64,000 nucleotides of DNA, from positions 62,001-126,000 of IMG/VR virus record IMGVR_UViG_3300036944_000561; one strand, given 5' to 3'. Positions 34,217 to 41,205 of the stretch are shown here, piece after piece. Each line of letters starts with the position of its first letter. The stretch's first letter is position 1. This stretch comes from a virus. A model generated the notes under the pieces. The model did no database searches, was not told where the DNA came from, and worked only from the letters and a program-made list of their open reading frames with translations. The translations under genes and the position numbers were made by a program.

Positions 34217-34405
34217 GGCCACCTCCTGTTCCCAACTCCAGAAAAATCTGGCGGTGGCCGTGTCGGTTCAGAGCTGTTTATTAAGCAGCTGCACGAACAT
34301 CGTAAACGTTATCGTTTGCGGTTAGTTTATTTGCGCTGATTACGTCAGACGCCTCTCGTGCTGCCTCGTCTGTTCATGAACCCGGTCGATTCCAAGAACC
34401 GTCCC
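34217..34405 (-). ncRNA. ssrA: Permuted tmRNA, coding piece
   Basis: The 5' end (34405) reads GGGACGGTTCTTGGAATCGACC, the tmRNA 5' tRNA-like half with its D-loop block GGAATCGAC. GGGACGG pairs fully with CCGTTCC at the 3' end of the acceptor piece, including the G3-U70 pair read by alanyl-tRNA synthetase. A dyad (AGACG/CGTCT) follows as a candidate pseudoknot 1 stem. The resume region CTAACC precedes the tag frame at 34319. Helix P5 (34298-34266) encloses two TAA stop codons. A GGCCACC/GGTGGCC hairpin (34259-34217) ends the piece; the exact 3' end is a guess. No tRNA-like 3' half follows, which shows the permutation. Confidence 0.85.
34278..34319 (-). other. tmRNA tag reading frame ANDNVYDVRAAA
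   Basis: Twelve codons starting GCA AAC GAT AAC, followed by TAA TAA. The standard gamma-proteobacterial tag is ANDENYALAA. The ANDN start and A-A end resemble tags of permuted alpha-proteobacterial tmRNAs, but the last three residues are AAA in place of LAA or VAA. Confidence 0.85.
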
Positions 34406-34438
34406 AATAATATAAGTCTTCCATCTAAAGGCTTATAT
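34406..34438 (-). other. tmRNA intervening segment
   Basis: 33 bases between the CCA of the acceptor piece and the 5' G of the coding piece. AATATAAG and CTTATATT form an eight-pair hairpin. In permuted tmRNAs such a segment is removed by tRNA-processing enzymes, leaving two RNA pieces. Confidence 0.8.
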
Positions 34439-34563
34439 TGGTGGAACGGGAGGGATTCGAACCCTCGTGCCAAGCACAATTCCGTTCAAGGAATTACAGC
34501 AATTCTATATCAGTTTCTTCCATTTCAATCAGTGATTGAAAATTGTAAGGCTCGCTGATATAT
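34439..34563 (-). ncRNA. ssrA: Permuted tmRNA, acceptor piece
   Basis: Ends with T-arm GAGGG-TTCGAAT-CCCTC, acceptor strand CCGTTCC, discriminator A and CCA at 34441-34439. Upstream are helix TATATCAG/CTGATATA (34562-34555 with 34513-34506) enclosing hairpin TTTCAATC/GATTGAAA. TGAACGG (near 34485) can pair with CCG(GG)TTCA of the coding piece as helix P2; alternatively AATTCC/GGAATT form a local hairpin. The 5' end is uncertain and may lie as far up as 34600, where a CTATCG/CGATAG hairpin sits. Encoded upstream of the coding piece, the reverse of ordinary tmRNA. Confidence 0.85.
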
Positions 34564-34653
34564 TAGAATGATGTCTATCGGCAGCTTGCGATAGCTAACA
34601 TTACGAAGAGGTGCCACTGTCACATCGTACTAGACATACAACATTCAAATATA

Positions 34654-34917
34654 TCAGATTACAATCGCAGATCCAACCAAAGTGTGAGTTTTTACTGGAG
34701 AATCTATTTTATACCCGGTAATCATCACAGAATCAGTAGACACGTCTACCAACAATCTTAAATGTACTCCTTGAACATATTCTACATTGTCTCTACAAAC
34801 AACACGGAATCTAGCAGATTGTTGATCCCCTGCTTGAGAGGTCAGTTTCCAAGAAACATTTGAACAACCACTAGAAATTTTTGCTAATTTCTCTAAATCT
34901 TTTACAGAAAACTTCAT
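34654..34917 (-). CDS. Hypothetical protein
   Basis: Start MKFSVKDLEKLAKISSG at 34917 is chosen for GAGGTTAGA. 87 residues, beta-rich after the first helix. No family recognised. It lies between the tRNAs and the tmRNA and is probably on the same transcript. Confidence 0.55.
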   Translation of the reverse strand: MKFSVKDLEKLAKISSGCSNVSWKLTSQAGDQQSARFRVVCRDNVEYVQGVHLRLLVDVSTDSVMITGYKIDSPVKTHTLVGSAIVI

Positions 34918-35047
34918 TCTAACCTCACATATTCGGGTTATGTCATACACTTTCGCAGTAGGCAGCGACTCTGGACGTCTTCAGAGTACCTGGACGTGGA
35001 TGAACAAGCCACATTGCTTGCCGTTACCACAACCAACAACATAATGA
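34918..35047 (-). other. Short non-coding gap in RNA island
   Basis: A dyad (ACTCTG/CAGAGT) and a 34-codon frame without ribosome-binding site. I recognise no RNA gene here. Confidence 0.3.
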
Positions 35048-35055
35048 TATTTAAT
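35048..35055 (-). promoter_or_regulatory. Late-type promoter box ATTAAATA
   Basis: Between tRNA-Met and the 34917 gene. It could give late transcription of that gene and the tmRNA. Confidence 0.4.
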
Positions 35056-35073
35056 AACCTTTCAAAAATAAAC

Positions 35074-35151
35074 TGGTGGTCCAAGGAGGATTCGAACCTC
35101 TCTACCTTCCGATTATGGGTCGGGTGCTCATACCTAATGAGCTTTTGGACC
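35074..35151 (-). tRNA. tRNA-Met or Ile2 (anticodon CAT), slightly irregular
   Basis: Acceptor GGTCCAA/TTGGACC is perfect, CCA is encoded, D-stem GCTC/GAGC, anticodon loop CCCATAA. Oddities: C instead of T at position 33, A at position 8, and one mismatch in each of the anticodon and T stems. CAT could be elongator or initiator Met, or lysidine-modified Ile. Confidence 0.75.
35097..35115 (-). repeat. 19-bp direct repeat inside tRNA-Met (copy at 35150-35168)
   Basis: The anticodon-to-T-arm segment of tRNA-Met is repeated at 18 of 19 bases in the leader directly upstream of its 5' end (35150-35168). It is a scar of duplication or of a lost neighbouring tRNA. Confidence 0.75.
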
Positions 35152-35171
35152 TCTTTACCTTCCGATTAATT

Positions 35172-35248
35172 TGGTCCCCTGTGGAGGATTCGAACCTCCG
35201 GATCTACTGCTTAGAAGGCAGTTGCCTTATCCGCTTGGCCAACAGGGG
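35172..35248 (-). tRNA. tRNA-Arg (anticodon TCT)
   Basis: Acceptor CCCCTGT/ACAGGGG, D-stem GCC/GGC, anticodon stem ACTGC/GCAGT with loop CTTCTAA, T-arm GGAGG-TTCGAAT-CCTCC, encoded CCA. AGA codons are frequent in AT-rich phages. Its 5' half is also the 3' end of the HNH reading frame. Confidence 0.9.
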
Positions 35249-35924
35249 AATTTCTAGCTTCTAACAACTTTTTAGCCCCATAATACCAGTGAGAATCTGA
35301 AGCGGGAAATCCCATCAGTTTGCACACTTTGTTTATGTTGCGATGTGCGTCATACAACCCGTAAAATTCTTCTTCCCGACCATAAAACGGAGAATTTTTA
35401 TTCCTGGATAATTGCATACCAATTTCTCGGTGCTGAACACAATACTTGTGATCAGTGGGTATCCTAGACTCACACAACGCGCACTTTTTACTATTTCTTC
35501 CTTTAAAATACCCGTCGGGTATTTTTGATCCTTTTAGAAGTTTTATCTTCTCACCATTAACGGGGTTGTGTATCCACATACTCCCAAACTGCGAATTCCC
35601 AGAACCAGTTTGTATTTCGCTCATAGCAGTCGAAAATGCTTTTCTCGACCACGCATATTCTTTAGCTCTGATCTTCCGATTTTTGTGTGAATCAGTATTC
35701 ATTAATGAGAACGCTATTGTCAAGCCCCTTTCTTTAGGAAATTCTTTTGCTAGCAATAAGTGACATATATAATGTTCTTTGGCAGTCAACCTGACCAAAT
35801 TGGAAGCGTGGTCATTTCCACCAGTGCATCTCGGTTCTACATGATGCATTTCACTATATCCATCCACGCTGTCACGGTTCTTAGCTCTGTCCACTATACT
35901 GAAGTATATTTTAAAATAATTCAT
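35211..35924 (-). CDS. HNH homing endonuclease in tRNA cluster
   Basis: 237 residues. SEMHHVEPRCTGGNDHASNLVRLTAKEH is the HNH core (H-H ... N ... H), followed by a zinc-binding segment (CALCESR ... CVQH). It belongs to the free-standing phage HNH endonucleases. The last dozen residues (from SPVGQADKATAF) are encoded by tRNA-Arg sequence, and the TAA stop lies in the anticodon loop. Upstream is the 5' half of another tRNA-Arg(TCT). The gene has AGGATAG before the ATG and a CTAAATA box nearby. This is a mobile gene inserted in the tRNA cluster. Confidence 0.8.
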   Translation of the reverse strand: MNYFKIYFSIVDRAKNRDSVDGYSEMHHVEPRCTGGNDHASNLVRLTAKEHYICHLLLAKEFPKERGLTIAFSLMNTDSHKNRKIRAKEYAWSRKAFSTAMSEIQTGSGNSQFGSMWIHNPVNGEKIKLLKGSKIPDGYFKGRNSKKCALCESRIPTDHKYCVQHREIGMQLSRNKNSPFYGREEEFYGLYDAHRNINKVCKLMGFPASDSHWYYGAKKLLEARNSPVGQADKATAF

Positions 35925-35968
35925 AATTCGACTATCCTATTACGTCTCTATGAATTATTTAGCAATAT

Positions 35969-36018
35969 CGACCGTGCGCTTAGAAGGCGCATGCTCTATC
36001 CAACTGAGCTACAGGAGC
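35969..36018 (-). pseudogene. 5' half of a tRNA-Arg (TCT)
   Basis: GCTCCTG, TA, D-arm GCTC-AGTTGGATA-GAGC, anticodon arm TGCGC-CTTCTAA-GCGCA and part of the variable loop are intact. The T-arm and 3' acceptor strand are missing; the HNH gene begins 45 bases further on. A tRNA cut by the insertion. Confidence 0.85.
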
Positions 36019-36025
36019 GAATATT

Positions 36026-36196
36026 TCACTCTTTCGGAACAAATGTCAGAACAATTTCTTGTGGTGGTGTACCAGGCAATGCATCCTTCTTGATATAAAC
36101 GGATGGGATAGGTGCATTGGGAGTTTCATCACCATACACGTGTGTTCCCTTGGTGGATTTTGTGAGCTTCATCACAACTGTTTTCACATCGGACAT
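36026..36196 (-). CDS. Small hypothetical protein
   Basis: 56 residues starting MSDVKTVVMKLTKSTKG with AGGAATATAAAA upstream. It ends PPQEIVLTFVPKE eight bases before the broken tRNA. The pattern (VYIKKDALPG) recurs as a conserved small protein of phages, function unknown. Confidence 0.65.
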   Translation of the reverse strand: MSDVKTVVMKLTKSTKGTHVYGDETPNAPIPSVYIKKDALPGTPPQEIVLTFVPKE

Positions 36197-36216
36197 TTTT
36201 ATATTCCTGTTGTATT

Positions 36217-36269
36217 GGGTTCTTTTTCTGAAAACACCCTCACCGAAGATATTTTCAGAAAAAGAACCC
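36217..36269 (-). repeat. 18-bp perfect inverted repeat (long hairpin)
   Basis: Arms 36217-36234 and 36252-36269 are perfectly complementary over 18 bases with a 17-base loop. It lies between the 36543 gene and the 36196 gene, about 20 bases before the latter's start. No T-run follows on either strand, so an RNase III site or leader structure fits better than a terminator. Confidence 0.85.
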
Positions 36270-36315
36270 CGTCATAAAAGTTCTCTTTCTGTCACAAACG
36301 AATTTGTGAATTTCA

Positions 36316-36543
36316 TCAACCTGTGTATAAATTGTGTTCGTATCTTTGAAGATTACAGATCCCAATAATCTGCGCCTGAGGAATCACCCTCACCAGAGTT
36401 GATGGAATGTTGGCCATAGGCACATCTTCAAAGTTGTCGGAAGATACGAAGTCCGACATGTTTTCTGAAACATCAACACATTCTACAGAAAGTACTGTTT
36501 TCAGAATTCTAACGAACACGGAAGATAATAAGCATTGCTTCAC
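36316..36543 (-). CDS. Hypothetical early protein
   Basis: Start GTG at 36543 is favoured by GGGAGGGAAT directly upstream; a TTG seven codons earlier is the alternative. 75 residues, MKQCLLSSVFVRIL, unrecognised. First gene behind an early promoter. Confidence 0.5.
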   Translation of the reverse strand: MKQCLLSSVFVRILKTVLSVECVDVSENMSDFVSSDNFEDVPMANIPSTLVRVIPQAQIIGICNLQRYEHNLYTG

Positions 36544-36594
36544 ATTCCCTCCCTGTTCAATCAAAACGGCTTATTTGCCCCTTCGATGGTTCCC

Positions 36595-36622
36595 ATTATA
36601 CGCATTATTCCAATGAAGTAAA
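36595..36622 (-). promoter_or_regulatory. Early promoter (TTTACT-16-TATAAT)
   Basis: TTTACT (36622-36617), 16 bases, TATAATGG. Drives the 36543 gene and perhaps the RNA island. Confidence 0.8.
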
Positions 36623-36694
36623 GGACTTTTTAATTTTTCCCAGGAAGAAGAATCATTCCTGGGCTAAATTCTAGAAATACAACATAATGCAATA

Positions 36695-37246
36695 TTATTT
36701 ATATTCCGCGTTTTCTATGATTTTTAATTGTTCTGCTGATGCTTCCTCAGCAATCTTCAACATCACTTGTGTTTTATACGAAACATCTATGCTATGCACA
36801 AATTTTGAAAGAGGACTCTGATACCCACCGGATGTGGTCGTATCCAATACATACAATCTATTGTTGAAAATGACGGTAGGAACTCTTCTTGACCAAATAT
36901 CATCTACGGTATTCCAGTCAACTTCCAAAATTTTAGAGCATTTCGTTTTATTGTTGTGACAAAGTTCCAACAACCGTTCGAGAGTAGTATGTTCTCCGAG
37001 TTTGACGACCAATTTACCGTCTCTAAATTCGATGTCACCGATATCATAATTTTTCAGTTTAGGAAAACTTCGTTCTCTGGTTTTCAACCGTCTCTTGGTC
37101 TCCCAATATATCTGGTTGTCTATGATAACATTTTTTCGTTTAGTATGTATGGAGTGGCTCAGGTTGCCTCTCTTGACACCAAGAATTCTCGCACATTTCG
37201 AGATATTCCCTCGAGTTTCTATCAGTAAATCATCTAATGTTCTCAT
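36695..37246 (-). CDS. Putative HTH DNA-binding protein with duplicated domain
   Basis: 183 residues. Two units look alike: N-terminal TRGNISKCARILGVKRGNLS, then IIDNQIYW; and central NNKTKCSKILEVDWNTVDDI, then IFNNRLYVL. The first resembles a Fis- or NinH-type helix-turn-helix. A tandem duplication is likely. It may regulate transcription. Confidence 0.5.
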   Translation of the reverse strand: MRTLDDLLIETRGNISKCARILGVKRGNLSHSIHTKRKNVIIDNQIYWETKRRLKTRERSFPKLKNYDIGDIEFRDGKLVVKLGEHTTLERLLELCHNNKTKCSKILEVDWNTVDDIWSRRVPTVIFNNRLYVLDTTTSGGYQSPLSKFVHSIDVSYKTQVMLKIAEEASAEQLKIIENAEYK

Positions 37247-37270
37247 GATAATTATCTTAGCAATGATCGT

Positions 37271-37278
37271 TTTAAATA
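37271..37278 (+). promoter_or_regulatory. Late promoter box TTTAAATA
   Basis: Plus strand, 51 bases before the ATG of the 37329 gene. Confidence 0.5.
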
Positions 37279-37328
37279 GGGTATATCAATCAAGTTCTCC
37301 ATACTATTAAATTTTGAGGATTCATAAT

Positions 37329-37655
37329 ATGAAAGGTCCAGTCGCGGTACTAACCAATGTCAATACAACAAAAGATCTGAGAACTCCATACGATTGCTCA
37401 GCGATACACGTTTTATGGGAAGTGTTGAACGCTTCTGATAATACACCTGTTGCCGATGCTTCTGTATATAGCCTAGATTTCAAAGTAATCCTTCCACATG
37501 GGACAGAAATTCCTTTTGATGGGACACCTTTTGTTGGAAATTTGAATGAAGTTTCTCCATTTTCTATAGCCGGGGGCATACCTTTTAGAGTTACTGCAAC
37601 TGGGATTACGGATGAAACCGTTAAAATCAACATTTATGTTATAGGAATATATTGA
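37329..37655 (+). CDS. Putative late virion protein
   Basis: Start MKGPVAVLTNVNTTKDLRT follows GAGGATTCATAAT. 108 residues, beta-rich, no charged helices, ending VKINIYVIGIY. It is a lone plus-strand gene with a late box amid minus-strand early genes. A capsid decoration or other small structural role is inferred from this. Confidence 0.5.
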   Translation: MKGPVAVLTNVNTTKDLRTPYDCSAIHVLWEVLNASDNTPVADASVYSLDFKVILPHGTEIPFDGTPFVGNLNEVSPFSIAGGIPFRVTATGITDETVKINIYVIGIY

Positions 37656-37787
37656 TATGGAAGCGCAAAAATAGGGATATTACAAAACGATAAAATATTC
37701 CCGGTGATTTGGACCGAAGAGTAAACTGATACTTCAATCAGTATCACCGATTTCATTATGACAGTTTCACAAACTGTTGCATAGAAA

Positions 37788-37809
37788 AAGAGCCTCTTTT
37801 GAGGCTCTT
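37788..37809 (-). terminator. Terminator (bidirectional stem)
   Basis: AAGAGCCTC and GAGGCTCTT with a four-base loop; on the minus strand TTTTTC follows. It ends the phoH transcript. The 37656-37787 gap has no gene. Confidence 0.8.
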
Positions 37810-37816
37810 CTCATTC

Positions 37817-37921
37817 TTATCGATCTTGATCAACATACCCAGGGGTTGCTTCACCTTCATCTTCTTCAATGATGGGTGGTCTGAAATCTTTACTCAGAAT
37901 GGGTGGTTCTCTATCTTTCAT
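37817..37921 (-). CDS. Very small protein downstream of PhoH
   Basis: 34 residues, MKDREPPILSKDFRPPI, with a strong GGGAGGAAAT site and an ATGA overlap with the phoH stop. Acidic and Pro-rich; likely disordered. Confidence 0.55.
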   Translation of the reverse strand: MKDREPPILSKDFRPPIIEEDEGEATPGYVDQDR

Positions 37922-38748
37922 ATTTCCTCCCGGTCAAACATTTCAAGCATCCAACGGCAAATTCCACCACGGACACAATCTTCGCTGAAGAATTCAATCA
38001 CTGGAACACGAATATCTTTCCAGCTTTCTTCTTCATAATCATCTTCTTCATCGACTTCTTTGTCAAGTTGCTCATTCAGATTTCGAACAGAATCAATATA
38101 CCTGACAAAGTCTGTCGCTCCTCCAAGCCGTTTATTGCCTTGCTTGAAGTCACCATCTATGATAAGGTGTGATCCTTCTACAATACGCGTAGAAAGTGTT
38201 TTAAGGAGTTCTATGGTACACTCTTGAGCCTCTTCTACAATGATAGCTGCTCTACGAATGTTTGCTCCCTTGATTGATTCTAATTCCACGGCTTCAATCA
38301 TGTCGTTGTTCTTGAAATATGTGAAGAGACCCGGTGATGCACAACATTCTGCTAAATTTTCGAGGATAGGTGAAACCCAAGGAGCAATCTTTTGATTGAG
38401 ATCACCAGGCTTCAGCCCAGTGGTGTACCCGGTTGGGACTGGGTTCCTGGTAACATAGATTTTGTCAATCTGGCCGGATGCGAGGAGTTTGAGCGCAGCG
38501 GCTGCACTGGTTATTGATTTGCCTACACCTGCTGGACCAATAGAAATAACACAGGGATTAAAAAGAATGGCTTTGAATAGTTGATCTTGCTTTTCATTGA
38601 GAGGTTGAAACCGATGAATTTCAAATTCGCCTTTAGAATATTTTTCAGTGATTGATGCTTCCTCTTCCCTGCGATCTCTGCGATCTCTTTTTCTTTCTCT
38701 TGCGGTGGACTTGGTTCTTACTGGATTGTTGAGGCTACCTTGAGACAT
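37918..38748 (-). CDS. PhoH-like ATPase
   Basis: Start MSQGSLNNPVRTK at 38748 after GGAG. 276 residues. Walker A GPAGVGKS at about residue 71, the block YVTRNPVPTGYTTGLKPG, Walker B IIVEEAQ, and IDGDFKQ define PhoH. Phage PhoH proteins are common; a role in RNA or phosphate stress is suggested but unproven. The N-terminus is very basic. Confidence 0.85.
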   Translation of the reverse strand: MSQGSLNNPVRTKSTARERKRDRRDRREEEASITEKYSKGEFEIHRFQPLNEKQDQLFKAILFNPCVISIGPAGVGKSITSAAAALKLLASGQIDKIYVTRNPVPTGYTTGLKPGDLNQKIAPWVSPILENLAECCASPGLFTYFKNNDMIEAVELESIKGANIRRAAIIVEEAQECTIELLKTLSTRIVEGSHLIIDGDFKQGNKRLGGATDFVRYIDSVRNLNEQLDKEVDEEDDYEEESWKDIRVPVIEFFSEDCVRGGICRWMLEMFDREEI

Positions 38749-38824
38749 AGAACTTGCTCCTAGACAGTATGAACGGGGACAATGTGATACGTTATGTCCC
38801 CAACCCATTATTATCTAGCCCTGT

Positions 38825-39403
38825 TTATGGGAGATATATTGTTCCCTGACCATCTTCGAAAATAATAGCACCATCAGACGGTTTATCTTCGCTTTCCCCG
38901 TCATGACACCACGTAATTTTGAAAGACTGGTCATCGCTGGTTGAATATATTCGATAAATGTCTTCTGGTTCCTCATCAAAACCATTACCGACCAGATACA
39001 CTATTAATCCGGCATCTAGAAGAACTTTCAACCCATCGACAGACCGATAAAAGTCTTTGAAGAATATCGTCGTTGTTCCAGTATACGAAACAATGAAATT
39101 TGCACAATCTTCACAAGGGCAACAAGTGACATAAAGAGTCGTATCCTCAGAGGACTCGTGGCTCCTTAACAATTTAAGATAGGCATTCACCTCTGCATGG
39201 ACAACATCGCTCTTAGTCTTCCCGTCTTCTTCTTCACAGGCATTATCTTTACCTGGGGGAGTACCGTTCCAACCATCTGCTATGGGATTGTTGTTCTTAC
39301 ATAACAATGCACCAACTTGACGACGAGTTGCAAACGAATTGATGGCATATGCTTGAGCAGCTCGCATGTGCGCTAATGTGTGTCGATAGAATTTATTCTG
39401 CAT
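38825..39403 (-). CDS. cd: dCMP deaminase
   Basis: Start MQNKFYRHTL at 39403 after GGGGCTACTTC. 192 residues (T4 Cd: 193). HAEVN (69-73) carries the zinc His and catalytic Glu, and CPCEDC (95-100) the two zinc Cys. It converts dCMP to dUMP for thymidylate or modified-pyrimidine synthesis. Its start overlaps the gene upstream by 11 bases. Confidence 0.9.
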   Translation of the reverse strand: MQNKFYRHTLAHMRAAQAYAINSFATRRQVGALLCKNNNPIADGWNGTPPGKDNACEEEDGKTKSDVVHAEVNAYLKLLRSHESSEDTTLYVTCCPCEDCANFIVSYTGTTTIFFKDFYRSVDGLKVLLDAGLIVYLVGNGFDEEPEDIYRIYSTSDDQSFKITWCHDGESEDKPSDGAIIFEDGQGTIYLP

Positions 39404-40199
39404 GAAGTAGCCCCATAATATCTCTCCAGTTATAAAGATCATCCAAATCAACAGAAAAGTCTATATGATAACTTTTCAACGGAAATTGATTTGTATCTTC
39501 TTTGTTTGGATTGGCCGAATACATTCCCTTGTCTTCGATTCCGGTATTCGGATCATATATCGACCAAGAATCATCATGACAAACTATCAGAATTTGGTGA
39601 TTCATCCCTCTGATATTCAATGATGGGACGGTTACGAATGAAACTGTCTCTTCGTCGAAAATTTGAGTGTGGTAGAATGGAAGAGCTGTTCTTTTTCTCA
39701 GATATTCTTCAATACCGATTTCGTGTTTTTGATATTGATCACGAAATTCTTCCATAACAATATCAATAGAAAGTCCAGTCATCATCGATATGCAAGCAGA
39801 CACGCAAGAAGTATCTGTTGGTTGTGTCACCACTCTGAATAATTTTTCAAATTTTTCTTCAGCCAACGATGTTTCTAAATTGTATGTCTTTGAAAGTTTC
39901 CGGGTGCTTCTAGACAATAACCCTTCAACAATTTCAATAGCATCTTGACCAGTGGTTTCTTTCTCGTGTTTGAGATTTCTGAACATATAGTCCAAACACG
40001 CGACAGCGACATCACTGCATTTCATAATGTCGATTTCGCCATCATCGTTCTGGCCAACAAGAGTAGAACGAAACTCTATCATCCTATCAAGAATTGTAGA
40101 AGATATATCTTTCGCTGTTCGATTGTCAGTGATAAGATTGGAAATCAATTCGATTTTTTCAATCGGGGACCAACCATCGGTTTTGATTTCTTCAGTCAT
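39393..40199 (-). CDS. C39-like peptidase-fold protein
   Basis: Start MTEEIKTDGW at 40199; overlaps the exonuclease stop by eight bases. 268 residues. The N-terminal half is helical. From about residue 130, VVTQPTDTSCVSACISMM supplies the Q and C of a papain-like C39 site, and MNHQILIVCHDDSWSIYDPNTG the His and Asp. Similar proteins are widespread in phages; their substrates are unknown. Confidence 0.6.
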   Translation of the reverse strand: MTEEIKTDGWSPIEKIELISNLITDNRTAKDISSTILDRMIEFRSTLVGQNDDGEIDIMKCSDVAVACLDYMFRNLKHEKETTGQDAIEIVEGLLSRSTRKLSKTYNLETSLAEEKFEKLFRVVTQPTDTSCVSACISMMTGLSIDIVMEEFRDQYQKHEIGIEEYLRKRTALPFYHTQIFDEETVSFVTVPSLNIRGMNHQILIVCHDDSWSIYDPNTGIEDKGMYSANPNKEDTNQFPLKSYHIDFSVDLDDLYNWRDIMGLLHAE

Positions 40200-40833
40200 T
40201 TTGAGTTCCCATGAAATTTCGGGCGGCATTTTGTATTCTCAACCAATCTACCGCAGCATCATACCGGGGATCATGATATACAACTCCTGCCATCTTACGA
40301 ATATCCATTCCACCATATCGCCCGGTTCCCCAAGCCTTTAGAGTTGATACAACATCGATGATATTATGATAATCCCAAGGATGTCTTTCGTGTAATGAAA
40401 CTTCGATGATATGCTGTAGTTTTCTCATATCAAAAAGATTTCTATCACAATGAATTACTTTGAAAGGTTCGAATGGAATCTTGTGTGCCCACTTGACATA
40501 TTCTGTGGCAAAGTCACGAACAGATCGGTCTCTAGTGATGTCCGGATAATACGACATCTTTCTGGCTTCATCGGTCACTTTGCTCTTGTCATTCCACCAA
40601 GAAACTGTTCCTTTGTCAACCTTACGATGTAATTCTTTGATCTGTTCCTTGGCATCAAATTTCATGAAGAATGTTCGTTCTTCAATCAATTGTTCTAGGC
40701 TTAGATCTTCTTTCAAATCACCATATGTCAGGGCAGCAGACAGGACGACTGCATCGTCCCATCTGTCTAGGGTTTCAGTATCTGCAACTACAAGTTCAGT
40801 TGTAGTTTCCAACAGTTGAAGTTCAAATCCCAT
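40192..40833 (-). CDS. 3'-5' exonuclease, DexA-like
   Basis: 213 residues (T4 DexA: 227). VVADTETLDRW holds the first D-x-E; MKFDAKEQI ... GTVSWWNDKS aligns with DexA. HCDRNLFDMRKL and the C-terminal YHDPRYDAAVD give the remaining DEDD residues. It degrades host DNA or trims ends. Confidence 0.75.
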   Translation of the reverse strand: MGFELQLLETTTELVVADTETLDRWDDAVVLSAALTYGDLKEDLSLEQLIEERTFFMKFDAKEQIKELHRKVDKGTVSWWNDKSKVTDEARKMSYYPDITRDRSVRDFATEYVKWAHKIPFEPFKVIHCDRNLFDMRKLQHIIEVSLHERHPWDYHNIIDVVSTLKAWGTGRYGGMDIRKMAGVVYHDPRYDAAVDWLRIQNAARNFMGTQND

Positions 40834-40836
40834 AGT

Positions 40837-41205
40837 CTACTTCTTCCGGAAAATTGCGTTGAAGGTTTGTTCGAAAATATCTTGAGAGAATAAGTTGTGT
40901 GATTTGAGTCTAGCTTTCAACAAATCTGAGAAATCATACAATTTCTCAATTTTTGAAATTCTCTCTTTTCTTTCTTCACATGAATGAACAATCAAAGTAA
41001 CATCAAAACCATTGGATGAAATTTCCACCCAATTTTCACCATCCTTCATTTCTTCACCCAAGTTTTCTTTCGTAATTGTTGATGAAGAATCGATCAGATG
41101 AAGCGAATAATCTTCGCACACTGCTACCAACGGAATTGAAAACAATTCCACAGTTTTCCCGGCTTCGGTTGTTACCATAATTGTTTCTTTCTTAGTGCAT
41201 TTCAT
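40837..41205 (-). CDS. Hypothetical protein, paralogue of the next gene
   Basis: 122 residues. The N-terminal pattern (K-x-K-E-T, V, G, L, P, A-V-x-x-D) recurs at the start of the 41618 gene, suggesting a duplicated small beta-domain. GGAAAACAAA precedes the ATG, which overlaps the upstream stop. Confidence 0.5.
   Translation of the reverse strand: MKCTKKETIMVTTEAGKTVELFSIPLVAVCEDYSLHLIDSSSTITKENLGEEMKDGENWVEISSNGFDVTLIVHSCEERKERISKIEKLYDFSDLLKARLKSHNLFSQDIFEQTFNAIFRKK

Noticed and set aside
34439-34525. A class II tRNA-Ser (TGA) with a long variable arm
   Set aside because: The 3' half looks like a tRNA, and AATTCC-TTGAAC-GGAATT resembles an anticodon arm. No matching 5' acceptor strand exists upstream. 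The perfect partner (GGGACGG) lies downstream at the start of the tmRNA 5' half, so a permuted tmRNA explains it.
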